Made by a program: the position numbers and the translations under genes. The notes under the pieces are model-generated. The model was not told where the DNA came from, ran no database searches, and saw only the letters and a program-made list of their open reading frames with translations. This document shows, piece after piece, positions 1 to 13,900 of a stretch of 64,000 nucleotides of DNA. Each line of letters starts with the position of its first letter. Position 1 is the stretch's first letter. Source of the DNA: Biscogniauxia marginata (lineage: Eukaryota; Ascomycota; Sordariomycetes; Xylariales; Xylariaceae); the NCBI GenBank assembly GCA_022695795.1, contig MU404184.1, positions 33,838 through 97,837 on the forward strand. The letters are read 5' to 3'.

Positions 1-172
1 ATTAAAAAGTAACTATAATTTTAAATTAATAATTAAAGAATTTAAATAAATAACTAAATATATAAAAAATCCCGTTTTTTTATATTTATTTATTTTGTTT
101 TTTATTCCTTATAACTAATATATTAAATACCTTTAAATGAGTCTTATTTATACTTATTTATATCACGTAATA
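1..172 (-). mobile_element. Partial LTR of a third gypsy-type element, cut by the window edge
   Basis: Positions about 4-85 align closely with the LTR of the element at 47299-54764, in the same orientation. The match covers the stretch from the AAAAAGYGAYTATA-like core to the run of T and A after the 'aaaaaatcc' motif. The LTR appears to end in CGTAATA at 172, the RIP form of the CGTAACA end seen in the other copies. A polypurine tract (minus strand) follows at 181-194, as expected next to the 3' LTR of a minus-strand element. Only the right part of the LTR is inside the window. Confidence 0.6.
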
Positions 173-3100
173 ATAGGTCGCTCTCCTTTTTAGGATTTAT
201 ATCCAGTGCGGATAAGAGAAGAGTGGGAACAGTACCCTTGTTATTTAATTGCTTACCCTGGTTGGTTCATAATATTCCGGTATTAATAAATATTTAATTA
301 ATTCTCCGTCTCGTTTAAACTAATATAATTTTTTGTTAATTAATCGATATTTTATTAATTCTTAAACTATTTTTCGCTTTTTACTTTAAAATTATTTTAT
401 TATTTTATATTTAATAATTAAAAACTAAATTATATTTTTATATAATAACCCTTTATAATTTTTAATTAGGAATTTTATATTATTAATAAATAAATAATTT
501 AAAACTAAAAAAGGAAATATTACATTTTAATTTAACTAATTTAATTTTATATAAATCGACCTTTTAAATTTTAACTTAACGATTTTTTAAATCGTTTCGT
601 AATTTAATAATATAAATAAAAGCTTTTTTTAAATTCTTTTTTATTAAGAGTTTATAAATTAATTTAATTAATTAAAAAATCCGTTTATAATTTAAATAAT
701 CTTTGATATGTTTAATTAATATTATATAATAAATTAATATTTACTTAATTATTTTAATTAAATTATAATTTTCTTACGAATTTAAATAATTAATATATAA
801 TATAATTTTAAAAAAAGAATAATATTATTAATTATTTACATTTTATAAAACATTTTATAACTTTAAAAGTCTCGCGTTTACTTATGTTATATCTCGTTTT
901 TATATCGAAAAATTTAAAAGTTATATATAAATTAATATTTATATTTTTAATTAAAATAAAACTCTTTTTACTTTTATTTTTAAAGTTTTAATCGTTTTAT
1001 ATTATATTTTTTTATAAATTATCTTGAAGGCTTATTTTTATTTTTCATTTTAATAAAATCATTTTTTATATAAATTTCCTTTTTATATTAATAATCTTAT
1101 TAATTAATTTTAAATACGTACGTTAAAAGGTTTATATTAAGTTTATTTTTTAATATAAATTATTTAAAATATAAAAATATATATCAAATTTTATTTAATT
1201 TTTTAATACTTTATAATTAATTCTTTAATTTTGTTTAGTTTTTAAATTTATTTTAATGTTTTATTAATAATCGTATTTAATCTCGACTTAAATTAAACCG
1301 TAAATTCTTAATAAATATAATAAATAGTTTCGTTTTTACTTTAATAAATTTAATAAAGATAAATATTAAATAAAAGAAATAATAATTTATAAATATATTA
1401 AAAGATATTCTTTATTTTAAATAATATATTAATAAATTCGGATATATTTATTTTTACTTACTATTATAAATTAATTATTAAAAGTAACAAATATAGCTTT
1501 ATATTAATTTTTAAATCTTGTTATTATAACTTAATATTTATACGTAATATTCTTTTAAAAAAATACCTTATAATCTCTTTAAATAATAATATTAAAAATC
1601 TCTTTTAATTATATATTAATTATTAAGGTTTAATAGTTATAAAATTAATAAATCTAAAATTCATAATAACTCTTTTTATATTATTCTTTTTTAATAAATA
1701 TTAAAAATAAACTTTTTATAATAAAATCCTAGGAATAATTAACTTAACCCGTTTTATTTAAAAATAAATTTTAGCCGCGAAATCTTTTTTATTAAATATA
1801 TATTATAATTATTTTATTTTATAAAGTATAACTCCTTTTTTAATAATAATAATATAATATTATTAAAGGTTTATATAAAAGTATTTTTTAAAATATAATA
1901 TAACTATTTAGCTTTTATTTCTTTCTTTTTAAAATTTATCATTTTATTAATAATTATTTTTATTTTTATAAATTATTAATTAATTACGTGTAAAAATATA
2001 TTACTTAATACTTTTTATTAAAGTTATTAAATAATTTTTAATTTCTTAGGGTTTTTTAATTTAAAAATATATATATTTCTTATTAATTAATTTTTAATTA
2101 AAATATATTTATTATTTATTTATTTTAAATTTTAAATTATTAAACTTATTAAATAATTAAAATTATAATAAGGTTTTTTATTTTCTTTTTTCCTTTTTTA
2201 AAAAATCTTTTTAACATTATTTTCGTTATAATAAACTAAGTTATCTTTAAATAATTTATTATATTTCAAAGTATTAAACACTAATTTCTTATTATTCACG
2301 TTATTTAAAGTTAATATTTTTTATTTTTTATTATTATATATTAATAATAATTTTAAACTTAAATTTTTTAATAATTTACATTTATTATATATATATTTAA
2401 TTATTAATAATAACTATCTTTATTTTATAAGGAATATAAAGTACGAAAAGGTATTTAAAGTTTTTTTTTAGTTATTATTACTTAATAATTTAAAACTAAG
2501 AATCTTAAGTTATACTTTTTTTCTTTTTTTAAAGATTATTAAAAATAATACTTATATAAACGATAATTTTTTTCTTTAAATTAATTTCGTTTCTTTTATT
2601 TAATATAATTTATAAAGATTTATTAATAATTTATAAATTTATAATTAATAAGCTTTATTCGATTAATATAAAATATATAACATTTATTATTTATATTTAT
2701 TATTTTTTTTCTTAATATTAAATTTTATAAAATATAAAATAATTAATATATTAATATTAAAACGAATAATCTTTATTTTTTAAGTAATAATATTTTTTTA
2801 TTTTAAAGATTTATTATTTTTAAAAGTTTATTTTAAAAGTAAAATTTTATTTAGTTTTTTATATTTAAATATTTACTCGACATTATAATAGCTAATTTTA
2901 TAATATTTAAAATTTTATTTATTATATCGTTAAAATTAGGTTTATTCGATTCTTATTTTTCGTTAGATTTTTCTCCCGAGTCTTTTAATTTAATAACTTT
3001 TTTAATATATAATAATATATATATGTCTCGTTTCTTTTTAATTATAATTAATTTTAATTCTATATTATTAATTTTACGTAAAATTAACTTTTTAACTTAA

Positions 3101-5930
3101 TAATTAATTATTACTTGATTTTGTTATAATTATTTTTTCTTAATAAAATATTATAAAACTTATTTAAACTAATAACGAAAATATATATAATACTTAAAAT
3201 CCTTTTTATAACGAATAAAAATATTATATAATAAAAATTCAAAATTAATTTATTATTTATTATTTTTAATTTATAATTTTTATTAATATAAATTGTTTTT
3301 AACTTATTTTATTAAATATATTTAAAATTAATTAGTTTTAATAAAGATTTATTATTAATCTTTTTAGAGATATATTTTAATTAAGTTTTTTTATTATTAA
3401 ATTTTATTTTATTTTAAAAATTTATTATCGCCGTTTTTACTATTACTTAAATTTTATTTATTATAATTAAATATAGTTCTTATTAATTCTTTTTTTTAAT
3501 ATTAATAATCGAGGTTTTCGTTTTTTAATTATTAATCTTATTTTTTTTAATAATTATATTTTTAAAGTTAATAATTTATTTAATAATTAATTTTAAATAA
3601 TAAATAAAAATAAAATAACTTTTAAACTCTTTTTAATATTAATTTTTTAATTTATATTATTTTTATATTTCTTTAAATTCTTCGTAATTTTCTTTAATTT
3701 TACTTTAATATCCTTAAAATAATTCTTTAATTTATTATAAGTTATTATTAAAATTATCTTTTTTTAATTTATTACTCGGCGAGAATAAAAAGAAGTTAAT
3801 TATTATAATATTAGTTATTACTTTAAAGTTTTTTTAAATTTTTTAACCTTAACGATTTTAAATATAATAACCTTAAAATTAAAATCCTTAAACGTTTTAA
3901 AGGTTTAAATCGTTTTTTAACGCTTTACCTTTTAATTCTTTTTAAGGGTTTTTATTAAACCTTTTTATTTAATTAATTTTAAGACGTCGTTATTAAAATA
4001 TTTTATTTTAAATATCTTATTAATTAAACCTATTTTATCTCGTCGTCGTTTTTTTATTACCGTAAAAATAATAAAGAATAATATTTAACTTTTATTTAAT
4101 TTTTTAAAAAAATATCTTAATATATTAATTAATTTTAAAGTACTTTTAATTATAACTTAGTTTATATTTATTAGTTAATTAATTAGGTTTTACTTTTAAT
4201 TTTAATTTTATAATTCGATTTAGTAAATTTGCTTATAAATTCGTTAAAAAGGGGTTTTTAGTTATAATTAAAATGTAACATTTTTTTATATTTCGAGATA
4301 ATATATTTTTTAATTTTATAATTATAATAAATAAATAAACGATTTAATAATTTAATATATATTTAAAAAATATATTTTTCCTTTTTATAATTATAATAAA
4401 TAAATCTTATTTTTTTTTCGTTTATTATTTTATTAAATACTTTTTTATAAATTAAAATTATTAAGGGAATTTTAAATATATTAATTTAACGTTAAAGTTA
4501 AGGTTAATAACGAAAAAAAAGTTTAATATTATTAATTTTAATATTTTTATTTTAATATCTTAATACTCTTAATTAAATATATATATTTATAAGATATAAA
4601 TATTTCTTATTAAAAAGGTAAAAAAGGTTTATTTTTAGTTTTAAAATTAATTATAACAAAAATGCCTTTTCGTGAAACTTTTTTAACGTAAATCTTAACT
4701 TTTAAATAACATTTTTATTAGTTATAATAAAAATTACTTTTTTAAATCCTTCGATTTAATTAAAGATTTTATTTTTTTATTTTAAGTAAACAATATATAT
4801 TAAAATAATTTTAACGACATTTTAAAAAGTATATATATTTAAAAATTCCTTTAATTTATTAAGGAATTCTCGAGTTACGAGCTAATTTATAACTCGATTT
4901 TAAAAATGTTTATTCTTTTTATTTTTAAGTTTATATATATATTTATAAAGCTTTTTTTATAACTTATTTAATTAATTATTTAAAGCTTAATAAAATAGTT
5001 TTATTACTTTATTAACGTAATTTATAATATTTTTTATAACGCTTAAAATTATTAATTTTTAAAGTTAAATTAATATTAAACTTATATATTCGTAACGGAA
5101 ATTTCTTTTTTAGCTTATTTTAAAGTTTAGTTTAATTTCCTCGAATATTAAAAAGAAAGTTATAATACTAAGTTTAAATATTTCCTTTTAAGCTAATTTT
5201 AAAAATCGATTAAAGTCGAATATTTTTTTAACTTTTATTAAAGCTTTTTTATTAATTTTAAAAAATTAATATATTATTAATATATTTTTATAAGTTTTTC
5301 TTTAAAAGTTTTTTAAAAGAAAGGTTTATATTTAATATATCGATTAAATAATAATAATAATCGATATTAATTAAATTAAATTAGTTATAATTAATTAATA
5401 ATTAATTAATCGAGTTATAAATATAAAATAAAATTTAAACTTTAATATTTATAAAATTAATTTAAATTATATTTCTTTTTAATATTATGTTTAAATTAAT
5501 AATTAAATTTAATAATAACTCTTTAAAAAATATTTTTACTTTATTTTACTTAAAATATAATAAGCCGTTTAATTAATTTATAATAATAAAGATTTTTTAC
5601 TAATAAATAAAATTCGAAATATTATTATATAAATCTTATTTAATTTATTATAATTATTTAATAATTTCGTTAATATAACTTATTATTAAATATATAAATA
5701 ATTTTAATGTGTTAATATTAATATTTAATAATTCTAAATTTAATAAGATAAAAATATATAATAACGATAAATTCGATTTTTAATTTTAAATCGTAATAAT
5801 TTCTTTTCTTTTTAATTATAAATATTAATTATATTAATTCGTAATGCTTAATTATTAAATAATAACAATAAACATTAAGAATTTCTTTAATTATAATTCT
5901 TTATTAAAAGCTCATAATAAGAAACTAGAG
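173..5930. repeat. AT-rich, RIP-saturated repeat block (body of an unresolved element)
   Basis: About 5.7 kb with almost no CpA or TpG but with surviving CpG. No open reading frame of useful length remains. The left LTR and polypurine tract suggest that the left part is the 3' end of a minus-strand LTR element. I could not find a right-hand LTR before the block ends near 5930, nor reverse transcriptase motifs, so the element is either truncated or from a family I cannot read. About 176-292 is much less mutated than the rest. Confidence 0.75.
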
Positions 5931-7253
5931 GACTACTAATAAAGGATATAGCTCTTACCACTTTGTCTAGCTACGAAACCAAAAAAAAAAGAAAAAAAGT
6001 TATAAGAAAGATGGTTGATTACCCCAAATGGGTCATGACGAAATCTGAATTAAGGCTAAATTTAGTAAGGTGGGCTACACCTTCCCACAGGTCACAGATA
6101 TGATATCGAATAATCTTGTATCGAATTAGGTATAAATTTTCTTTTCATAGTCCTCTCCCTTATCCATTTATATACAACCGCCCAGGGGAAATGCATTCAA
6201 AACATGCTCGTCTCGAGCACTTCGATACCGAGTCTCACGTTCCCTCTAAGCAGTGCCTCACATCACATTCCTGTTCATATACATAATCCACTACCGAACC
6301 CGTACCATCTCCTAGCCTAGAGGGAAACATATGGAAAGAAAGAAAAATTAGAAGCCCGAGGAAAAGATGCTTTCTTATCCAAGAAATGCCCTGCCCTGCC
6401 ATAAAGCTCTTATACCCACGAAACGAATTCGGAAACGCTTTATCCGAAGAAAAAACACCTACTATTCAACTCTCCCACTGCCTAGCAAACAGTTCTATGA
6501 TACAGGAAAACATGTGCGGCTGTCGATGTGGACGACAAAATGATAATGTATCTTCTGCTAGAAAATGCTAGATGCGCAGGTAGAGGTGATGTAAACACCT
6601 ACCCAATTGCAACCGCCGAACGCCCGGTTCTGCGCTGATTCTCAGTCAAGAGGAAGGGAAAAGGGGGAAGGAAAAGCATGCCGATAGTATCGGTGCAATG
6701 GCGGGTCATACTACTTGAGCTATAGAGAAGTAAGCAGCAGGGGCGATTTGAGGGACACAACCAAATATATCAATGCGTCACGATAAACTTTCGACCACCT
6801 GTATCAGCGACTACATGTCCGTACAACTGACAGACTGGGAAGATCGACACTGACTATTCCAGGCTCTTGGGGTTATTCTCGCATAGTCATGTCGGTTAGT
6901 CGTTGATATTGGCTGCAGCCAGTATCTTCTGCAGAACAAATCCCAGGGTCCGCGGATAGGCCGTATAAAAATAGCGTAGTGACTCGATTGCCTTAGTCTC
7001 CCCCAAATGAGTGAGAGGCCAAGACTAATATTAGGGCTGGTGGTTGATTTGCCAAGACCAGCAGGACGTGAAGAAAACTCGCCCGTTCCGTCGAGAATGC
7101 AATACCGAATCAAGTGCGCTGCTGAACTCCAGTCCAATCCCGCCCACGCTCATTTCTAGTTCGATAAGAATCGGATCGCATGACCGTCTATCCATCACGC
7201 CTCCATTAATTAGATCGTAATATGCGTCACTAAACAGCTATACCAGCTCGCAT
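5931..7253. other. Intergenic, no supported gene
   Basis: Normal base composition between the RIP block and the 3' end of the GT31 gene. It has short open frames only (longest about 108 codons on the minus strand, 6811-7137), with no recognisable protein features. It probably includes the 3' untranslated region of the gene that ends at 7254. An A-rich run lies at 5980-6000 at the block boundary. Confidence 0.6.
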
Positions 7254-8903
7254 CTAAGGCACCCAAACGAGCTCGATAATGCCATCTGCTGTTGACATTG
7301 GCTCCCCGTTTAAGTTGACCCATCTCCAGTCGTTCGCCTTGCGCACGTAGATCTGGCTGACCGTGTTGTCCGGTCGCAAGGTCGCCTCCTGAAGATCCCA
7401 GCTAATCTTACGCCCCGTCTTGAGAAGGCTAGGTCGCTGTGGGTCGAAAACGTAGTCAAGATTCCATCCCTTATCCTGTGGTGCAGCCGCAAAAGTGCGC
7501 TCCATCTGCGCCAGGTTGAAATTAATACCCAGAGGATAATGGACGACGCTGAAGCCCGTCGAAATAATGAAGTTGTCGGCTGTCCGGAACCGCTGTAGAG
7601 TGCAATCCTCGCCGCAAATATGGGCAATTTTGGTGTACTCCCAGGGAAGGGCACTGTGCCAACCGCCACCCTTGAAGTGGTGGAGCGAGATAGGCTGGAT
7701 TCCGGCTTCGTAAAAACCCGATGGGTCGCCATACAGGTCAAGCTGGTAGAGCCCACGCAGGATGGATAAGCGCGTTTCGGTATTTTCATAAATGCACTTG
7801 CGAAGCAGGATGTCACCCTGTGGACCCCAACCCGAGTTTGACTCGTGAATCTTCTCGTCCGTCTTACAGCCCTCATAGTGGTTGGTGATCTGCTCCGCCA
7901 AGGGAACTGAGAGAAACACTCCAGCACCTCCGAATGCCTGAGAGCCGTGACGGTCGGCATTGTTGACGTCCTCCGACAGCACACCAATGTAGAGCATCTC
8001 GTTCGAGTCATACGCCTCCATTTTCTTTGTTAGGGTGTGAACATTAGGAAAGAAAGTGTCATCATCGCACGACACGAGCCACTTCTTGGTGCGCCTCGCA
8101 GGGTGGTTGTATAATGTCGGAATAAGCGTGAGGTAGCGCACAGCCATCTCCATGGATGAGTCCGAGTGGTACACATCTACATCGATCCCGGCACGGCGCA
8201 AAACCGTCGTTGCATGCGTGATCTGGTCTTCGGTTGCATCCAGCAGCAGGAGGATCAGCTTACCGCCGTTGGAATTGCCCTTGCCGTCGGTCAGCCAGTA
8301 CGTCCATTCGTTGACGGGACTCGTCCTGGGACCGCTGAATCTTTCGAATGTGGTTGAGACACCAAACATGAAGTCAGAGAGGTTGGCAGTGGCAGGGTAG
8401 GGAGACTGGGACACGGGGACCTGGAGTGGCTCGATGCACTTCTCCTGTCCGTAGTTGTTCGGGTATTGCAAATCAATGGTCTGGAAGGTGTTAGGCAAAA
8501 ACTCCTGTGCCAGCTTGGTAATCGACTTCCGAGGAATCGGCTCGCGGTTGATCTTGACATATCGTTTCAGGTACTGAAACCCGTCCTGAAGTTCATATTT
8601 CAACTTGAGATCCGCCATGTGCGAAGCGTTGACGCTACAGTCCATGACATGATCAGAGACAGGTGGGATGTCCAGCTCGCCAGCTTGCGGCGCGTCACCT
8701 AGCGGTTGTTGAGCGACGCTGGACTTGCTATGAGTTGATGCAGCATTCATAAGCTGTGTGCCCACGTCTTCTATCCGATCCGACTTCCACGTGATAGCCA
8801 GGAGCATCAACAACGCGACGGCGAAGAGAACACATCTCGAGAACGGATTCCGCATACTGAAAAACCTCTGGTGCGGCGATGGCATTTTCGCTCCCATCGT
8901 CAT
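7254..8903 (-). CDS. GT31 (Fringe-like) glycosyltransferase, type II membrane protein
   Basis: Single-exon gene for a 549-residue protein. Residues about 24-39 form one hydrophobic segment after a short basic N-terminus, the layout of a type II Golgi membrane protein. The luminal part has the features of fungal family-31 glycosyltransferases: an acidic triad D280-D282 in the context WLVSCDDDTFF (the metal and nucleotide-sugar site), FGGAGVFLS at 324-332, and GWGPQGDILLRKC at 358-370, a region that in Fringe-like enzymes carries a catalytic acid (D364 here). These enzymes usually transfer a sugar in beta-1,3 linkage from a UDP-sugar; the donor and acceptor cannot be told here. The first ATG is used; Met7 and Met17 are alternatives that would still leave the membrane segment. 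The gene stands alone between two RIP blocks, with no neighbour that hints at a pathway. The family call is firm and the substrate is unknown. Confidence 0.83.
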   Translation of the reverse strand: MTMGAKMPSPHQRFFSMRNPFSRCVLFAVALLMLLAITWKSDRIEDVGTQLMNAASTHSKSSVAQQPLGDAPQAGELDIPPVSDHVMDCSVNASHMADLKLKYELQDGFQYLKRYVKINREPIPRKSITKLAQEFLPNTFQTIDLQYPNNYGQEKCIEPLQVPVSQSPYPATANLSDFMFGVSTTFERFSGPRTSPVNEWTYWLTDGKGNSNGGKLILLLLDATEDQITHATTVLRRAGIDVDVYHSDSSMEMAVRYLTLIPTLYNHPARRTKKWLVSCDDDTFFPNVHTLTKKMEAYDSNEMLYIGVLSEDVNNADRHGSQAFGGAGVFLSVPLAEQITNHYEGCKTDEKIHESNSGWGPQGDILLRKCIYENTETRLSILRGLYQLDLYGDPSGFYEAGIQPISLHHFKGGGWHSALPWEYTKIAHICGEDCTLQRFRTADNFIISTGFSVVHYPLGINFNLAQMERTFAAAPQDKGWNLDYVFDPQRPSLLKTGRKISWDLQEATLRPDNTVSQIYVRKANDWRWVNLNGEPMSTADGIIELVWVP

Positions 8904-10135
8904 CGAGGGAATGGCCTGCCAGGGGGAAAAGAATGCTTCCTTTACTCCAGCCAGTTTGCCTGGGCCGCCTTTAGGCTACGGCTCTGTTCGTAGGTATACG
9001 TAACGCCCTCGATACGGGTATCCAAAAAGAGAACAGGGAAACGAGAGATCGTCCTCTAGCTTAAATTTTACGCACAGGTGAAAGTGTGAGTTAAAACAGC
9101 CGGCATGTATCGCGACAGGTCGACGACGTGGAGAGGAAGATAATTGCTGGGGCGCGGTTGATGATCGCCAATGACTTCGAAATAGCAGGTAACGAACGAC
9201 GGCTCACAAACAAAGACCAGATATGTGTTTTGAAAGGAGCAAAAGAGAGGAAAGGGGTGCGACCAGTCCGACGTAGAATAATGTGTCAGCTTTTGGGGGG
9301 GTGTTAGAAGGTTGACAAAGAAGGAACCTCAGAAGTAGGAGAAGAAAAACACCAGGAATGGGGTACAAAGAAGCGAGCGTGGAGGGAATCCAGCAACAGA
9401 AAAGGGAGGGATCTCGCGTGGGATAGACAAGTGATGTACGTACAGTACAGAGAGGGAAGGTAAGAAGAGAAAAACAGGAACCGTTCCGTCAATACCACAA
9501 ACGGATGGCGATTCGACTGGGGGGGTACGAGTTAAATGGTCCAGATGGCAAGGATGTAATGGTTGCGGTACCTGGTGTACTTGCAGATCTGGCTGGGGAG
9601 GGGGGTTGGAATAAATTGGGGTTACAAGGATCTATATTTTTACACACATGCCTACGCATGGACGTAGTTTAAAGTACCCCTTTAAAGTACCTGTGCTATC
9701 TGCTCCGCCGAACGCCACGCAAGCCCGAAAAGGGGGCGAATTGCAAGAGAGCCGAGATGAAAAATTTCCGCCTCCTGCCACCTCTCATGCGGTATTGTCG
9801 GTGACAAATTTCTAGCGGACGGCATCTAACTTAGTGCAGGTGAGGGCTAGTTACCGCGAGTGCAAAACCTTCGAGGTATAAGTAATAAGGGAACGGTGAG
9901 TTACCTCGTGAGTAAGCCTCAGTTTCCTGTTATACCTATAAGCGCTGCTGCCGGCGGGTGTGTTGATGAGCTAGTGGACGTTGAGCTGTTAGAGGACGCG
10001 CACTAGCCAATTAGGGTCTACCTATCAGAGTATAAGTAACTGCAAAAGGCTAAATCTGGATGAATTTCCAATTTGGTTAGCAGGCATTTTGCAGTGCTAT
10101 GTAAATGCAAGAGGGGGGGCAAACAAAGATTAATA
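8904..10135. other. 5' flank of the GT31 gene; no other gene seen
   Basis: Normal composition, presumably promoter and 5' leader of the minus-strand gene. There is a purine-rich stretch around 9230-9480 (pyrimidine-rich on the transcribed strand), as often seen in fungal leaders. Only short frames are present. Composition drops sharply to AT-rich at about 10136. Confidence 0.55.
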
Positions 10136-10920
10136 CTGCTTATTAAACTTTGTTTTTTTATAAAGTTATTTACGTTATATAATTAATTATAAAAAGATAA
10201 TTAAAGTTTAATATAATATATTATATAAATAAATAAATAAATAAAATAAACTTATTATAATTATAATTATAATTAATAAAGTTATAATTTTTAAATATTT
10301 TATAATTTATTAATAATTAAATAATAAGCATTTAAATATTATTATTAAAAAAAAGTAATTATATACCTTTATACTTATATACTTTTATATTTAAATACTT
10401 TATAATATATAAAAGTCGCGCTTTATTCACGACTTTTAATAAATAGTTCCTTTTTTAGACATTTTAATATATATCGTCTTACTTATATATATATTTATCA
10501 ATCTTTATATATATAAATTATAATTATTAAAACTTTATTTTATATTTTTATATTATTATATTTTAAAAATCAAATAATTAAATAATATAATTAATTTTAT
10601 AATATTTTAATAATATTAATAATTTATAATAAATATAAATATAAATTAATTTATTAAAACTTTATTTATTATATATAATATTATATTTAAATATAATTAA
10701 ATAATTAATAAAAAAAAGGCTTTTATTATAATAATATAAAAAATTTAAAATAAAACTTCATTTTATAATTTATTAATAAAAAAATTAAAAAGATTATTAA
10801 ACTTATTTTAATATATAAATACATTTTAAGTTTTATTTTAACTTTATTATTTTATTACTAATTCGTAATAGCTTTATTTAAAAAAAGACGTTATATATAT
10901 TGTGTAACATTTTATGTTTT
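10136..10920. repeat. Short AT-rich RIP block
   Basis: About 0.8 kb nearly free of CpA and TpG, without coding capacity. A stretch near 10210-10240 resembles the left end of the Fot1/Pot2-like element at 59129, but the match is too short and too AT-rich to assign with confidence. Confidence 0.6.
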
Positions 10921-13900
10921 TAAGGGGTATTCACTTTCTTATAAACTTAGAAAACCTAAGCACGCTATCTTCGAACTATGCCCGGACTTCATATCGCTAG
11001 TGTCTCGCAATCTGCGTTTTCAAATTGGCATGGGGATGTTTTATGCTCATTGAACTTTCAAGATCGTCGTTTAGTGTGCACTGATCTATAAGCTCCTCAA
11101 AGGCAACTTAACGACAATGGGTACTACTTATCAACTATCGTATCTTTGTTTCCTGTACCTAACCGTAGGATTGTGAACTCGCCCCGTGTTGCGGAAAGCA
11201 TCCCAGTTTAATACGTATTTACATGACGAGTAACTTCAATAAAGCTAAAACAAGCATTGCCAACAACGGTCTATTAGCTTGTCTGATTTGCGACTTCACC
11301 ATACAATCACAGTGGGGAGGGGGGACGGTTACGCGTCCACCCCCCACATAGAGCCTTGCGGTACCGTTTAGTGTAGGTCCATGTCAATCAGAAACAAGAG
11401 TTAACTGGTCGAAAATCATCAGCCAGCAAGACCTCTCTACTGCTTTACACTACAAGAATAATTGCCACTAAAATAAACGCCGGTATTGGAAAGGTACTAC
11501 TTCGTACGTCCGTACTTACATTAGTTTCAATAGAAGAGTGTTTGTTTATGTACCTATGCTGACCCAGCTGTGCTATAATATATTTAGCACGGACACTTTA
11601 TTACCTCAGACAATTCGAAGGGTAGAGATTAGTTAGTAAAGTACCCTAGGTAGGTAGGTAATGATAATATTAATAATGGAGAATTAGGGAGGGGGGTGTG
11701 GGAATGAGATCTTAGTGTAGCATCAACCCGCCTCTGGTAATGCACTAAGATGTCGGTACCAAGAAAGGGGAGCAAGAAAAAAGTCAGAGCCAAGTTCGTC
11801 AGGGAAGGTTCACCAGTCCAGCCATCCCGTTTTGGATCGTAATGACGTTTGTCGAGTTCCAACGTTATACTCGAGTTGGCCTGTGCCTCTCTATCTCTCC
11901 TTACTATTTGCAAATCTCCGTCAATCTAATTCCAGCCTCCAGAAGATAATGATTCAGCTTTTTAGTTCACGTCACTCGAATCAGCAAGCCACGGCTTTCC
12001 TTCTCGGGTGTTTCTTCTGTCTTCGGTACCTACATACTTATATAACCGCGTAGGTGCTATACACTCTAGTTCCTGATAAGAATCGTATAAGGTAGGTAGG
12101 TATGCTTCCCACCCCACAACAGCCTCAGAGAAGTGTTCGTTTATTTCTCTCATCATCATCCCAACCCCAACCCTCCTTGCTAGGTACTACTTAAGGAACC
12201 ATGATTCTGTTCCGCTGGGCTCCGGATATCGTGAGATGCAGCCATTGGTCAACCTGGAGGAACGGGTGACCGCGATCCAAGCAGCCTGTCTAGGTATTCT
12301 CCCGACATCCTTGGCACGCTCTACACCCCTCCTCCAACGGTGTATGGCCTAAAGACGTCGTAATGTGCCTAATAGCTGGGCTAATTGGCCGGCGCTAAAC
12401 ACGATTGGTCGAGCCTAGTGTTCCCGAAAATCTCTACTTGCCGCAATTATTACGCAGTAACTGAGTGACAGTAGATGACAGCCCGTGGATTTAACCCCGA
12501 TGAAGAACCTAGGACGACCACCCCGAAACCATATCAACGGACTGAATCATTAACTGGGGGTTGTTGCTGCACGACTCGGTCGGGGCGAGCAGCGATCGGG
12601 CATATCACGACTCAGCTCACGGCTAATATAGACTTCGCAGCGCCCGAAGCACTTGTCGTTGCATTGGCATTTTTAGGTTTTGTCAACCCGCTGTGAGTCT
12701 TATCAACCTAAACTTTAGGTCAGATGAATTCACAGACGAGGTCCATGTAGGATTGATGCCATCGTGGCCGCTGCCAAACCTCCTACGCCCTCCATTCCCA
12801 AGAAACGTGTTCTCGTTATGTTTGAGAGAATTGATCGGAGAGGAAGTTAAGACAATCCTCCACCAAAATGATCGGCGCTGCCTTGTCATCATCACAATTA
12901 CCTAGGGTCGTATCGCCCGGCGGTTCCTCCGTACCCAGCCAGAGTTTATCGGAATTAGACTATGATCGTAGGCGCGAGTCACGAAAATCGGTCCATCGAG
13001 GGCTGAATATTGCTGGAATCTCTCGTACGTTTCCGAATCCTTATCTAAAGACATTCCATTCTTGAATATATTGGGCCTTGAACTTGACGATCGAAGATAA
13101 GTGTGTGGGCAGATACCATTCCCATTCTCCTACCAATGAGATAAGGGGCAGCACCACCACAATACGCAAGTAGGTACCTAGGTTAGTATCTATGTAGTGG
13201 ATGTCTTTCTTGGACTATTCGTACGTTGATTGATCATCGAACAATGGCACCGGAGCCTCAATGACCGTCTTACTGCCCACCACGGTAATCACCCAACCCG
13301 AAACACAGCGAGATCGCCAAAGACCAGATATGTTTCTTTCATGGGCTGACCTCTGTTTCCATACCTTGGCACTGGGGTTTTGCCTCCCTTCCCGGTGGAC
13401 ATCCAACTCCGCGATTTGATATTCGTGGAGTTCCTTTCCTGCGCGGGCAGGCCCGCCGTGGTAGACCCGATCGACATGCCGGCGTTTAAATATGAAACAC
13501 AAACACCTTGAAGGAGTTTCCGAATCAACACCTAACACGCCATCAATAGATCATCCGACGGTTCATCCCTTGTCCAATGCTAGGTAAGACCCGCCAGACT
13601 ACATTGAGTAGGCGTTTTTACCTATACTTGTCGCCAGTGAGCACGTAAGACAGATATGAAATGCGAGCTCCGGTCTGTTACTGAGAAATTAAGCCGCGCA
13701 GCCGGCCGCGAAATTAGAAGGCATCTTTAGCTTACCTCACTCGCTCCGAGTTAGCTTGACGTTAACGAGTTGAATCGGCAAGCAGGGTTTGGATCTTGCT
13801 CGTTCCCCATCTTGTTAGCCTCCCATTTCGTTAATTATTATATCAACGCTCGCGCCGTCTACATACGGAGGCTCCATGTTGCGTCATGAACGAGGAGCTA

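Noticed and set aside
6811..7137. 108-codon frame on the minus strand
   Set aside because: No protein-like composition or motif; it lies in the 3' flank of the GT31 gene.
13215..13538. 107-codon frame on the minus strand as a possible gene in the gene-free island
   Set aside because: No recognisable domain, no signal peptide, and overlapping frames of similar quality.
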